A stretch of DNA of 13,485 nucleotides from Chloroflexaceae bacterium UBA1466 (GTDB lineage: Bacteria; Chloroflexota; Chloroflexia; Chloroflexales; Chloroflexaceae), in the NCBI GenBank assembly GCA_002325605.1, contig DCSM01000072.1, forward strand, positions 1,229-14,713, in the 5' to 3' direction. The notes under the pieces were generated by a model that was not told the DNA's origin, made no database searches, and was given only the letters and a program-made list of their open reading frames with translations. This document shows, in pieces, positions 6,530-13,485 of this stretch; within the stretch, counting starts at the first letter, position 1, and every line of letters starts with the position of its first letter. A program made the position numbers and the translations under genes.

Positions 6530-7132
6530 ATGGAGATCGTTGTTCAAATTCTGTTTATGCTGATCTCAGCCTTGATCATCATCGCGGCGCTAATGGTCGT
6601 AAGCGTTAAAAACATTATTCACGCTGCATTGTGGCTGTTTACCTCCTTTTTCGCAGTTGGCGCACTCTATCTGCTGCTGGAAGCGGAATTTGTCGCCGTG
6701 ATTCAGGTCTTGGTCTACGTTGGGGCGGTCTCGATTCTGGTGCTTTTTGCGATTATGCTTACGCGCCACGTCACAGGCGAGGGGCAAAATCAACTCTATT
6801 CCCGCTGGTGGCTGGGGCTAATTCTCGCGCTAACGCTTTTTGGCGCGATTATTGTGCCCACAGTTTTCAAGCAAAAATGGAATATCCCTGCGCCCACGGT
6901 GGTAACTGAACCGCAGAATGCAGAACCTGTGGTCGCGGGGGTGGCAGATATTGGCAAGGCGTTTATGCGCGAATATCTTTTGCCCTTCGAAGTTGCATCT
7001 CTGGTTTTACTAGTTGCGTTGATTGGCGCGATTGTAGTGGTCTTTGAAGAGCGAACTGAGCGCCGTGTCATTCTTACGCTTGCTGAATCTTGGGCTTTGC
7101 GCCAGAAAGAAAGCGCAAAAGTAGATCAATAG
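6530..7132 (+). CDS. nuoJ: Complex I subunit NuoJ (ND6)
   Basis: A 200-residue membrane subunit with five predicted helices, close to the quinone site and involved in coupling to the pump arm. The motif VKNIIHAALWLFTSFFAVGALYLLLEAEFVAVIQVLVYVGAVSILVLFAIML is the classic NuoJ region (about residues 22-74), including the TM3 glycine/tyrosine stretch YVGAVSIL. A polar loop (about 110-145) precedes the last helix, LLPFEVASLVLLVALIGAIVV. The start is fixed by GGAG (6519-6522), 7 nt before ATG 6530, 16 nt after the nuoH stop; the earlier in-frame TTG (6491) overlaps nuoH and has no site. The gene is followed by an intrinsic terminator, so it may end the first transcription unit. Confidence 0.95.
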   Translation: MEIVVQILFMLISALIIIAALMVVSVKNIIHAALWLFTSFFAVGALYLLLEAEFVAVIQVLVYVGAVSILVLFAIMLTRHVTGEGQNQLYSRWWLGLILALTLFGAIIVPTVFKQKWNIPAPTVVTEPQNAEPVVAGVADIGKAFMREYLLPFEVASLVLLVALIGAIVVVFEERTERRVILTLAESWALRQKESAKVDQ

Positions 7133-7155
7133 CTGTTTGAGTAATTTACTACAAG

Positions 7156-7217
7156 GGGATGAGCTATGTTTAGCCAAATTTCTTTTCAGCTTTGCCATTA
7201 GCTCATCCCTCTTTTTT
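7156..7217 (+). terminator. Intrinsic terminator after nuoJ, inside the nuo cluster
   Basis: GGGATGAGCTA (7156-7166) pairs perfectly with TAGCTCATCCC (7199-7209), 11 bp, extendable by a G-T pair (7155/7210). It is followed by TC and six T (7212-7217). The 32-nt loop is long for a terminator. Termination works on the plus strand only, as the other side has no T-run. It lies between nuoJ and the SDR gene, so nuoK-L-M-M2 would need readthrough or another promoter. Confidence 0.75.
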
Positions 7218-7246
7218 CCTAATTAAGCAAATAAAAAAGTGATTCT

Positions 7247-8119
7247 ATGTTTTTACTAAGAGTACTAAAGTTGCGAAAGTTACTAAAATTGCGAAAACCC
7301 AAGCAAACCCTGATCAATCCCAAAGCTGATGGGAAACCCCGCACAGCCCTGATTACGGGTGCATCGAGTGGCATTGGGGAGGCTTTTGCCCGCCAGCTTG
7401 CACTTGAGGGCTATGCACTGATTCTTGTTGCCCGTCGCCAAGACCGCTTGACCAAACTAGCGGATGAGCTTCACCAACTTTATGGTGTGCAAATTCAAGT
7501 GCTGGCTGCTGATTTGGCACAGGCGACAGAGATTGAAAAAGTTGCTCAAAAGATAAAGCAAACTGAAAATTTAAGTATTTTGATCAATAATGCTGGCTTT
7601 GGCTTCATGGGCGAGTTTGCCGAAACTGATTTGGCCAAGCATTTAGCTATGATTTCAGTCCATATCACAGCTAGTGTAAGTCTTTGCCATGCTGCTTTAC
7701 CTGGGATGCTTGCACGTAAAGAGGGTTTTCTTATCAATGTTTCTTCAATTGCAGCTTTCTTTCCTTCGCATCCTACTTATTCTGCAACAAAAATGTTTCT
7801 CAACAGCTTTTCAGAAGCCTTGCAAACTGAATTGACAGATTCTAAAATACGGGTGCAAGCCCTTTGTCCTGGCTTCACGCGCACCGAATTTCACGATGGC
7901 CCAGATTTCAAGGACTGGAATCGCTCCCTAATTCCGTCGAAAATGTGGATGACCCCAACTGAAGTAGTTAGAGAATCCTTGAAAGCTCTTGAAACTTCGC
8001 AAGTAATTTGTATTCCTGGCACGAAGAATCGCCAGTTTGTAGCCTTAACTCGTCTTCCTTTTGCAGCAACCTTCCAAAAGATTGTGCGTAAAGGACGAAA
8101 AGTGCTGAATCAACGCTAA
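7247..8119 (+). CDS. Short-chain dehydrogenase/reductase (SDR), classical type, inserted in the nuo cluster
   Basis: A 290-residue Rossmann-fold NAD(P)-dependent oxidoreductase of the classical SDR type; the substrate cannot be told. Visible: the nucleotide motif TGASSGIG (37-44), Arg63-Arg64 after the second strand (suggesting NADP(H)), Asp89-Leu90, NNAG (114-117), VSS with the catalytic Ser near 166-167, and YSATK (Tyr178, Lys182). The catalytic Asn usually found in 'xNVxA' is His139 in SVHITAS, a variant I also associate with some bacterial members. The N-terminal 19 residues are Leu/Lys/Arg-rich with a repeated hexapeptide (VLKLRK, LLKLRK) from an 18-bp near-repeat at 7263-7298, possibly membrane-associating. 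No clear Shine-Dalgarno precedes the ATG, unlike the neighbours. It is not a complex I subunit and separates nuoJ from nuoK. Confidence 0.88.
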   Translation: MFLLRVLKLRKLLKLRKPKQTLINPKADGKPRTALITGASSGIGEAFARQLALEGYALILVARRQDRLTKLADELHQLYGVQIQVLAADLAQATEIEKVAQKIKQTENLSILINNAGFGFMGEFAETDLAKHLAMISVHITASVSLCHAALPGMLARKEGFLINVSSIAAFFPSHPTYSATKMFLNSFSEALQTELTDSKIRVQALCPGFTRTEFHDGPDFKDWNRSLIPSKMWMTPTEVVRESLKALETSQVICIPGTKNRQFVALTRLPFAATFQKIVRKGRKVLNQR

Positions 8120-8164
8120 GATTAGCAATATCTGCTGAAGCAAATTTGAAAGGAGCGTTTGCAA

Positions 8165-8482
8165 ATGATTGAAGCCGTCCCCTTAGAGTGGATCTTGACT
8201 GTTGCCGCAGCACTCTTCTGCATTGGGCTATTTGGGGCCCTTTCGCGGCGCAATGCGGTGGGGATTTTAATGGGAATCGAGTTAATGTTGAATGCGATCA
8301 ACCTCAATTTGGTCGCATTTTGGCGTTATTTGAGTCCTCTCTCTAGCACAGGGCCCGTTTTCTCGCTCCTGATTATCACGATTGCGGCTGCGGAAGCTGC
8401 GGTTGGCTTGGCCATGGTCATTGCGGTCTATCGGGCCTGGCAGACGGTGAACCTTGATACGGTTGACGCGCTGAAGGGGTAA
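8165..8482 (+). CDS. nuoK: Complex I subunit NuoK (ND4L)
   Basis: A 105-residue, three-helix membrane subunit that is part of the proton path between the quinone end and the antiporter subunits. The two essential membrane glutamates are present: Glu39 in GILMGIELMLNAINLNLVAF and Glu77 in ITIAAAEAAVGLAM. Length matches the family. The start is ATG 8165, 9 nt after AGGAG (8151-8155); the TTG at 8159 is only 3 nt from it. It follows the SDR stop by 45 nt and precedes nuoL by 46 nt. No promoter was recognised in the short gap upstream. Confidence 0.95.
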   Translation: MIEAVPLEWILTVAAALFCIGLFGALSRRNAVGILMGIELMLNAINLNLVAFWRYLSPLSSTGPVFSLLIITIAAAEAAVGLAMVIAVYRAWQTVNLDTVDALKG

Positions 8483-8528
8483 TTTTCAGCCACTATTTGA
8501 AACGCAAAATTACTAAGGAGTTCTAAGA

Positions 8529-10772
8529 ATGTTTTTTCTGCACTACGCCTGGCTGATCCCGATCTTACCCTTGCTCAGTTTCATTCTCATCTCGCTGACC
8601 CCGATTCGGCACAGCAAACAGATGAGCGGGTGGCTTGCGATTGGGCTAATGGGGGTGGCAACCATTTTCGCGCTCGGCTTGATGGGGGGTGTCACCCAGG
8701 GGCTGCGCTTGGGCGAAGGTTCGGCGGTAACTTCGGCTCATACTCCTGAGCAACATGCCCCAGAAACTAGCGAAAACGCTGAAGGGAAGCATGGTAAAGA
8801 GGCTTTTGTCTTCCCCGAAGCCAATGTGGTGCAAAATTTCGTGTGGGCCCCTACGGGAAATACTAGTTTTACGATGGGGGTTTACATTGATCCCATTGCC
8901 GCAATCGTGTTGGTGATGGTGACAATTACTTCAACCTGTATCCACCTCTTTTCAATGGGCTATATGGCTGCTAATTCGCGCCAATCCCGCTTTTTCTCCT
9001 TTATCTCCCTCTTTACCGCTGCAATGTTGGCGATGGTTTTAGCCGATAATCTACTTCTTTTCTTCATTGCCTGGGAGATTATGGGGTTATGCTCCTATCT
9101 TTTGATTGGTTTTCTCTACGAGCGCCCGCAAGCCTACCGCGCTGGCATCAAAGCGTTCATTACCACACGCATTGGTGATGTTCTGATGATGCTTGGAATG
9201 GTTTACCTTTACACTCAAGCGGGAAGCCTTGCGTTTGGAATGAAAGATGGCCAGATTTTCAATGAGGCTTTCCTTAAACAACTTGCGCTTGGCAAAAATG
9301 CACTAGGCTTGACACATGCAACTACCATCGCGCTATTGATCTTTGGGGGCACGGTGGGCAAATCAGCGCAATTTCCTTTGCATGTTTGGCTTCCTGATGC
9401 GATGGAAGGCCCGACTCCCGTTTCAGCCTTGATTCACGCCGCGACGATGGTTTCGGCTGGGGTCTTTCTGGTTGGGCGGACTTACCCGATCTTTACTGCT
9501 GATGACGGGACAGCCTTACTGGTTGTCTCCGCAATTGGCGCTTTTACCGCGCTTTTTGCAGCCAGCATTGCAGTTGCTCAGTTTGACATCAAACGTATTC
9601 TGGCTTACTCAACCCTTTCACAACTTGGCTTTATGGTTGCCGCTTTGGGTATCGGAGGGTGGGTTGCGGGAATGTTTCATCTCTTGACCCACGCTTTTTT
9701 CAAGGCTCTCTTGTTTTTGGGCAGTGGCTCTGTCATTCATGCGATGGAAGCTACAAAATCCATTGAGAAAATCCATCATGACGACGAGTATGCCGCCCAA
9801 CAAACGGCGCAAGACATTCGCAATATGGGCAATTTGAAAGCCTATATGCCCTGGACATTTTGGGTTTACACCGCAGGCTACCTTGCGCTGGCTGGAATCT
9901 TTCCTTTTGCGGGCTTTTGGAGCAAAGATGAGATTCTGGCGGATGCTCAAAATGGTCATTTGGCAATCTATATTGTCTTGACAATTGCCGCTTTTCTCAC
10001 GGCTTTCTATATGACGCGCCAGTGGCGGGCTGTCTTTTTTGGCGAATATCGAGGGAAAAATCCTCTGATCTATGTGAATCCAGAGCATGTTGCAAGTGAT
10101 CATCACGCTGCTAAAGATCATGGTCATGTTGCTCACACTGATCAGCATAGTTCCCACAGCGATGAACCGCATGAAAGTCCCTGGACAATCGTTGCTCCCT
10201 TAGTGGTTTTAGCGTTTTTCGCAGTGGTCGGTGGCTTTTTCAATCTGCCGTTTGCCGTGCCTGGCGGCCACTGGTTAAGCCATCTTTTGGGACAAGAGAG
10301 TGCTGAATTCAACTTTATGGTCGCTGGCATTTCCCTGCTGATCGCCTTAGTGGGCATTGGGGCTGGCTGGTCGTATGCCGAAGTCTTCAAAACCGCGCAG
10401 GATAAAGACCCATTTGAAGTTAGTCAGCCAGGCTTATTCTGTTTGCTCAATAATAAATACTACATTGACGAGTTTTATGGGTTGACAGTTGGGCGGATTT
10501 CAGATGGGCTTGCGCTTGCTTGGAGTTGGATTGATAGCAAAGTCTTCGATAAACTCCTCAATGGCACAGGGTTTTTTACGCTTTTCATCTCCCGCATAAA
10601 TTTCATCATTGATGATACTTTGCTCAATGATGGGCCTGATGGGATTGGGAACAATACCCTGACTACTGGGCAAGCAATGCGGCAGACTCAAACGGGCAAA
10701 GTGCAAGATTATCTTGCGCTAATCTTTGCTGGCGTGGTGATCTTGGCTTTGATCTATTTATATCGAATGTGA
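8529..10772 (+). CDS. nuoL: Complex I subunit NuoL (ND5) with extended lateral helix
   Basis: A 747-residue distal antiporter-like pump subunit with the long C-terminal lateral helix that runs along the membrane arm. Core: FIAWEIMGLCSYLLIGF with the TM5 Glu, and VGKSAQFPLHVWLPDAMEGPTPVSALIHAATMV with TM7 Lys278 and the following His-containing helix. A His/Glu-rich loop lies at about 68-92 and a stronger one at 520-548 (nine His). Near the C-terminus, after LLNGTG (676-681), there are about 36 residues (682-717) before RQTQTGKVQDY, where homologues usually have roughly 12-17, so the lateral helix is lengthened. The inserted DDTLLNDGPDG weakly echoes the preceding FDKLLNGTG, 22 residues earlier. 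The last helix is about 729-746. AAGGAG (8515-8520) is 8 nt before the ATG. Confidence 0.95.
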   Translation: MFFLHYAWLIPILPLLSFILISLTPIRHSKQMSGWLAIGLMGVATIFALGLMGGVTQGLRLGEGSAVTSAHTPEQHAPETSENAEGKHGKEAFVFPEANVVQNFVWAPTGNTSFTMGVYIDPIAAIVLVMVTITSTCIHLFSMGYMAANSRQSRFFSFISLFTAAMLAMVLADNLLLFFIAWEIMGLCSYLLIGFLYERPQAYRAGIKAFITTRIGDVLMMLGMVYLYTQAGSLAFGMKDGQIFNEAFLKQLALGKNALGLTHATTIALLIFGGTVGKSAQFPLHVWLPDAMEGPTPVSALIHAATMVSAGVFLVGRTYPIFTADDGTALLVVSAIGAFTALFAASIAVAQFDIKRILAYSTLSQLGFMVAALGIGGWVAGMFHLLTHAFFKALLFLGSGSVIHAMEATKSIEKIHHDDEYAAQQTAQDIRNMGNLKAYMPWTFWVYTAGYLALAGIFPFAGFWSKDEILADAQNGHLAIYIVLTIAAFLTAFYMTRQWRAVFFGEYRGKNPLIYVNPEHVASDHHAAKDHGHVAHTDQHSSHSDEPHESPWTIVAPLVVLAFFAVVGGFFNLPFAVPGGHWLSHLLGQESAEFNFMVAGISLLIALVGIGAGWSYAEVFKTAQDKDPFEVSQPGLFCLLNNKYYIDEFYGLTVGRISDGLALAWSWIDSKVFDKLLNGTGFFTLFISRINFIIDDTLLNDGPDGIGNNTLTTGQAMRQTQTGKVQDYLALIFAGVVILALIYLYRM

Positions 10773-10783
10773 GGTTTTCGCTT

Positions 10784-12466
10784 ATGCCACTTCCTCCCTA
10801 TCTTTTAGCCTCGCCCGATGGCAATCCCTGGCTGACCCTGCTGCTGCTTTCGCCCTTAGCGGGGATGGTGCTGGTTGGTTTGGCGGGCTGGCTTCGCTTC
10901 GATGACCGCCTGGTACGGTTTGGCGTAACTGCTTGGATGTTCATTCCAATTGGGCTGGCGATCAGAATCTGGGCTAGTTTTAATCCAACCTTAACGCAAA
11001 ATGGCCAGGGAATTATTCAATTTGTTGAAAAAATCCCCTGGATCAATGCGATTAAAGTTGATTACTTCATCGGCTTAGATGGAATCAGTCTACCATTGGT
11101 CTTATTGACCGTCGTAATGGCTCCTGTCGCAGCTTTAGCGTCATTTGAAATCACTGAAAAAGTGAAGCTTCACTATGCAATGCTTTTACTTCTCGAAACA
11201 GCATTGCTGGGCTACTTTGTATCTCTCAATTTCTTCTTCTTCTTTATCTTCTGGGAATTTAGCCTTGTCCCCGCCTTCTTCCTGATTCAGCTTTGGGGTG
11301 GCGAAAATCGTCGTTACGCCGCCTTCAAATTCTTCATTTACACGATGGCTGGTTCAGCAGGAATGTTATTGGTCTTTGAAATCCTCTATTTGGCCACCAG
11401 ATCGGCAGGTTTCGCAACCTTCGATTTAATCACATTAGGGCGGTTGGGCCAGGGTTTGCCCGTGGAAAATGTAGCTTTGACCTTACGGCAAATCATCTAT
11501 CAATATGTTGATCTGCTTGGAATCACAAAAGTTCTGGGGACAAACCCGCTTTTGTACACATCCATTGCGCTTGCAGCGATTTTCCTCGCCTTTGCCGTGA
11601 AATTAGCTGTTTGGCCATTCCATACATGGCTGCCTGACGCTTACGGTGAAGCACCTGTTTCTGGTTCAATCTTGCTTTCAGCGGTGATGAGCAAAATGGG
11701 CGCGTATGGCATGTTGCGGATTATGCTGCCGCTTGTCCCCGACGCAGCGCAATTTCTCGCGCCCGTAATGGGGGCCTTAGCGTTGGTTGGGATTGTGGCT
11801 GGGGCATTTGGGGCCCTTTCCTATAATAAAGGCAATATCAAGCGGCTAATTGCCTATACCTCGATCAATCACATGGGTTATGTGATGTTGGCAATTGCTG
11901 CTGCCGCTGCAATGCCAGGTTTAGCCAGCCAAGATAGCCGTGCAATCGCTCTAAATGGCGCTTTGGTGCAAATGGTCGCGCATGGTCTTTCGACGGGAGC
12001 GCTCTTCTTACTGGCAGGCGCACTTTACAATCGCACCAAAACCTATAATCTGAGCGAATTTGGGGGTTTGCGAACCTTGATGCCGAGCTTTGCTGGGCTT
12101 ATGGGTTTGGCGATGTTTGCCAATTTGGGGCTTCCAGGGTTTGCAGGCTTTGTCGGCGAATTCTTCATTTTCCGTGGAGCTTGGGCAACATTACCTTTCT
12201 TTACCGCATTGGCAACCATTGGTTTGATCTTTACAGCCTTAGCTTTGCTCTTGATGTATCAACGCATCTTCTTGGGGCCAGTTAATCCGCACTGGAAACA
12301 TCTCAAAGAGCAAGACTTAGGCTTACCAACACTTGAGTTTTGGGCAACTGTCCCTTTAATAGTCATTTTGCTAGTGCTTGGAATCTATCCTGCACCGCTT
12401 ATGAACCTAACAAATGCTGCGACAACTCAAATGGTTGGCATATTTATGCGAGCATTTTCTGGATAA
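10784..12466 (+). CDS. nuoM: Complex I subunit NuoM (ND4), first copy
   Basis: A 560-residue antiporter-like proton pump subunit. Key residues are all present: Glu158 in FWEFSLVPAFF (TM5), Lys273 in AFAVKLAVWPFHTWLPDAYGEAPVSGS (TM7), Lys304 in SAVMSKMGAYG (TM8), and a Glu in GFAGFVGEFFIF (TM12). It is longer than most NuoM proteins (about 490-510), partly through a hydrophilic insert around 205-255 before TM7 and a long N-terminus. ATG 10784 is chosen since GAGG (10771-10774) is 9 nt upstream; the GTG at 10769 overlaps the nuoL stop without a site. It follows nuoL by 11 nt and precedes the second copy by 21 nt. Confidence 0.95.
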   Translation: MPLPPYLLASPDGNPWLTLLLLSPLAGMVLVGLAGWLRFDDRLVRFGVTAWMFIPIGLAIRIWASFNPTLTQNGQGIIQFVEKIPWINAIKVDYFIGLDGISLPLVLLTVVMAPVAALASFEITEKVKLHYAMLLLLETALLGYFVSLNFFFFFIFWEFSLVPAFFLIQLWGGENRRYAAFKFFIYTMAGSAGMLLVFEILYLATRSAGFATFDLITLGRLGQGLPVENVALTLRQIIYQYVDLLGITKVLGTNPLLYTSIALAAIFLAFAVKLAVWPFHTWLPDAYGEAPVSGSILLSAVMSKMGAYGMLRIMLPLVPDAAQFLAPVMGALALVGIVAGAFGALSYNKGNIKRLIAYTSINHMGYVMLAIAAAAAMPGLASQDSRAIALNGALVQMVAHGLSTGALFLLAGALYNRTKTYNLSEFGGLRTLMPSFAGLMGLAMFANLGLPGFAGFVGEFFIFRGAWATLPFFTALATIGLIFTALALLLMYQRIFLGPVNPHWKHLKEQDLGLPTLEFWATVPLIVILLVLGIYPAPLMNLTNAATTQMVGIFMRAFSG

Positions 12467-12487
12467 CGCTTGGGCAAAAGGAAAATT

Positions 12488-13485
12488 ATGCACCTCTTTG
12501 ACATCTCGCCTAACATACCTTGGTTAAGCCTCATTTGGCTCAGTATGGTCGTGCCCTGCCTGATTATTGCCGTCATTCCAAAAGCACAGGTTGAGCTGAT
12601 GCGCTGGACCGGTGCAGGCTTTTCCTTCATTTCACTGATTCTCTCCCTGCTAGTCTTTTTCGCTTATGACCAGACCCGTGGGGGCTTCCAGTTTACAGAA
12701 AACTTACCCTGGATGCCGCAACTTGGCATGAGCTACTTGCTTGGCGTTGATGGCATAAGCCTTCCAATGCTCATTTTGAACGGTTTTATCATTTTTACTG
12801 GCTCTTTAATGAGTTGGAACATCCAAAATCGTGCAAAAGAATATTGGATTCTGTTGCTTTTGCTCTCAACAGGGGTTTATGGGGTTTTCATTTCGCTTGA
12901 TCTCTTCCTTTTGTTCATTTTCTATGAGCTTGCTGTTCTCCCAATGTATCTTCTCATTGGGGTTTGGGGCAGTACGCGCAAAGAATATGGCGCAATGAAG
13001 TTGACTATCTTCCTAATGACGGGAAGCGCATTTGCGATCATTGGAATGCTTGCAGTCTACTTTGGGAGTGGCTTGCGAACTTTCAATATGATCCTCTTAG
13101 CGAATAATACGGTTTTCTCAAGAGCCTTCCAAGACACTTTCTTTATGCCGATTTTCGTCGGGTTTGCGATTTTAGCAGGTATGTTTCCGTTCCATACCTG
13201 GTCGCCAACTGGCCATGTCGCTGCGCCGACGGCGGTTTCGATGCTCCATGCTGGGGTATTGATGAAATTAGGATCGTATGGTTGTTTGCGGGCCGCAATG
13301 TGGTTAATGCCGCTCGGAGCTAAAGATTGGTTGCCAATCATCGCAGTTTTGACCCTTTTCAACGTCGTTTATGGCGCAACCATTGCCATGGCCCAGCGCG
13401 ATTTCAAGTTTATCATTGGTTATTCCTCGGTTAGCCACATGGGTTTAGTCGTTATGGCTCTGGCGACGGGAACCCAAATTGGCTT
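12488..13485 (+). CDS. nuoM: Second NuoM-like antiporter subunit, partial at the right edge
   Basis: The open frame starts at ATG 12488, with AGGA (12479-12482) 5 nt upstream, and runs off the window after 332 codons. It is a membrane protein of the NuoM/ND4 family: LGVDGISLPMLILNGF, FYELAVLPMYLLIGVWG with TM5 Glu147, MFPFHTWSPTGHVAAPTAVSMLHAGVLMKLGSYG with TM8 Lys260, and AQRDFKFIIGYSSVSHMGLV. At the place of the usual TM7 lysine (FAIK-x-PMFPFHTW type) it reads FAILAGMFPFHTW, i.e. Leu229. The WLPDAHxEAP signature is WSPTGHVAAP. It differs clearly from the first NuoM in this window, so this is an old paralogue rather than a recent duplication. It probably forms an extra pump-like module in the membrane arm; nuoN would be expected next, outside the window. 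Confidence 0.93.
   Translation, partial: MHLFDISPNIPWLSLIWLSMVVPCLIIAVIPKAQVELMRWTGAGFSFISLILSLLVFFAYDQTRGGFQFTENLPWMPQLGMSYLLGVDGISLPMLILNGFIIFTGSLMSWNIQNRAKEYWILLLLLSTGVYGVFISLDLFLLFIFYELAVLPMYLLIGVWGSTRKEYGAMKLTIFLMTGSAFAIIGMLAVYFGSGLRTFNMILLANNTVFSRAFQDTFFMPIFVGFAILAGMFPFHTWSPTGHVAAPTAVSMLHAGVLMKLGSYGCLRAAMWLMPLGAKDWLPIIAVLTLFNVVYGATIAMAQRDFKFIIGYSSVSHMGLVVMALATGTQIG

Noticed and set aside
9618..10172. 184-codon minus-strand open frame within nuoL
   Set aside because: Antisense to a conserved part of NuoL with no recognisable domain; a shadow.
10784..13485. The two nuoM genes as a recent tandem duplication
   Set aside because: The proteins differ throughout, including in motif residues and loop lengths; they are old paralogues.
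1..13485. CRISPR array, insertion sequence, tRNA or rRNA
   Set aside because: No regularly spaced repeats, transposase frame, terminal inverted repeats or recognisable structural RNA were seen on either strand.

Overview
The window is dominated by one long plus-strand cluster of proton-pumping complex I (NADH:quinone oxidoreductase type) genes in the order nuoA-B-C-D-I-H-J, then a short-chain dehydrogenase gene, then nuoK-L-M and a second nuoM that runs off the right edge. Gene order, the absence of nuoE/F/G, the compact NuoD with the variant motif HRNHEQ, and the two tandem NuoM-type subunits suggest a Chloroflexota bacterium, perhaps Anaerolineae-like. This is inference from remembered family patterns; there is no rRNA or other phylogenetic marker here. 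GC content is moderate and codon use is broadly even across the nuo genes.

Layout. Positions 1-174 hold, on the minus strand, a 5'-truncated reading frame resembling beta-helix repeat surface proteins, running off the left edge. Beside it is a small minus-strand gene for a membrane-anchored lamin-tail-like (LTD) protein (185-631), whose 3' end carries a 50-bp tandem duplication. After a divergent intergenic region with a good sigma70-like promoter (719-747) comes a plus-strand gene of the chloramphenicol acetyltransferase fold (922-1572). A perfect 11-bp hairpin sits just before the nuoA ribosome binding site. The peripheral quinone-reducing and connecting module (A, B, C, D, I) and membrane subunits H and J follow tightly, with overlaps or short gaps and clear Shine-Dalgarno sites that often decide the start. 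After nuoJ there is a strong intrinsic terminator (7156-7217), then the SDR gene (7247-8119), then K, L, M and M2.

How the genes work together. NuoB, C, D and I carry electrons through [4Fe-4S] clusters to quinone at the B/D/H interface. H, A, J and K form the proximal membrane arm, and L, M and M2 are antiporter-like proton-pumping subunits. No NADH-oxidising module (NuoE/F/G) is encoded here, so the electron donor (ferredoxin, or NADH through subunits encoded elsewhere) cannot be told.

Most interesting: two NuoM paralogues together with an insertion of roughly 20-30 residues in the NuoL lateral helix match the design of the '2M' complex I class with an extra pump subunit. The second NuoM lacks the lysine normally conserved in TM7. 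The operon is also split by a terminator plus an apparently unrelated SDR gene.
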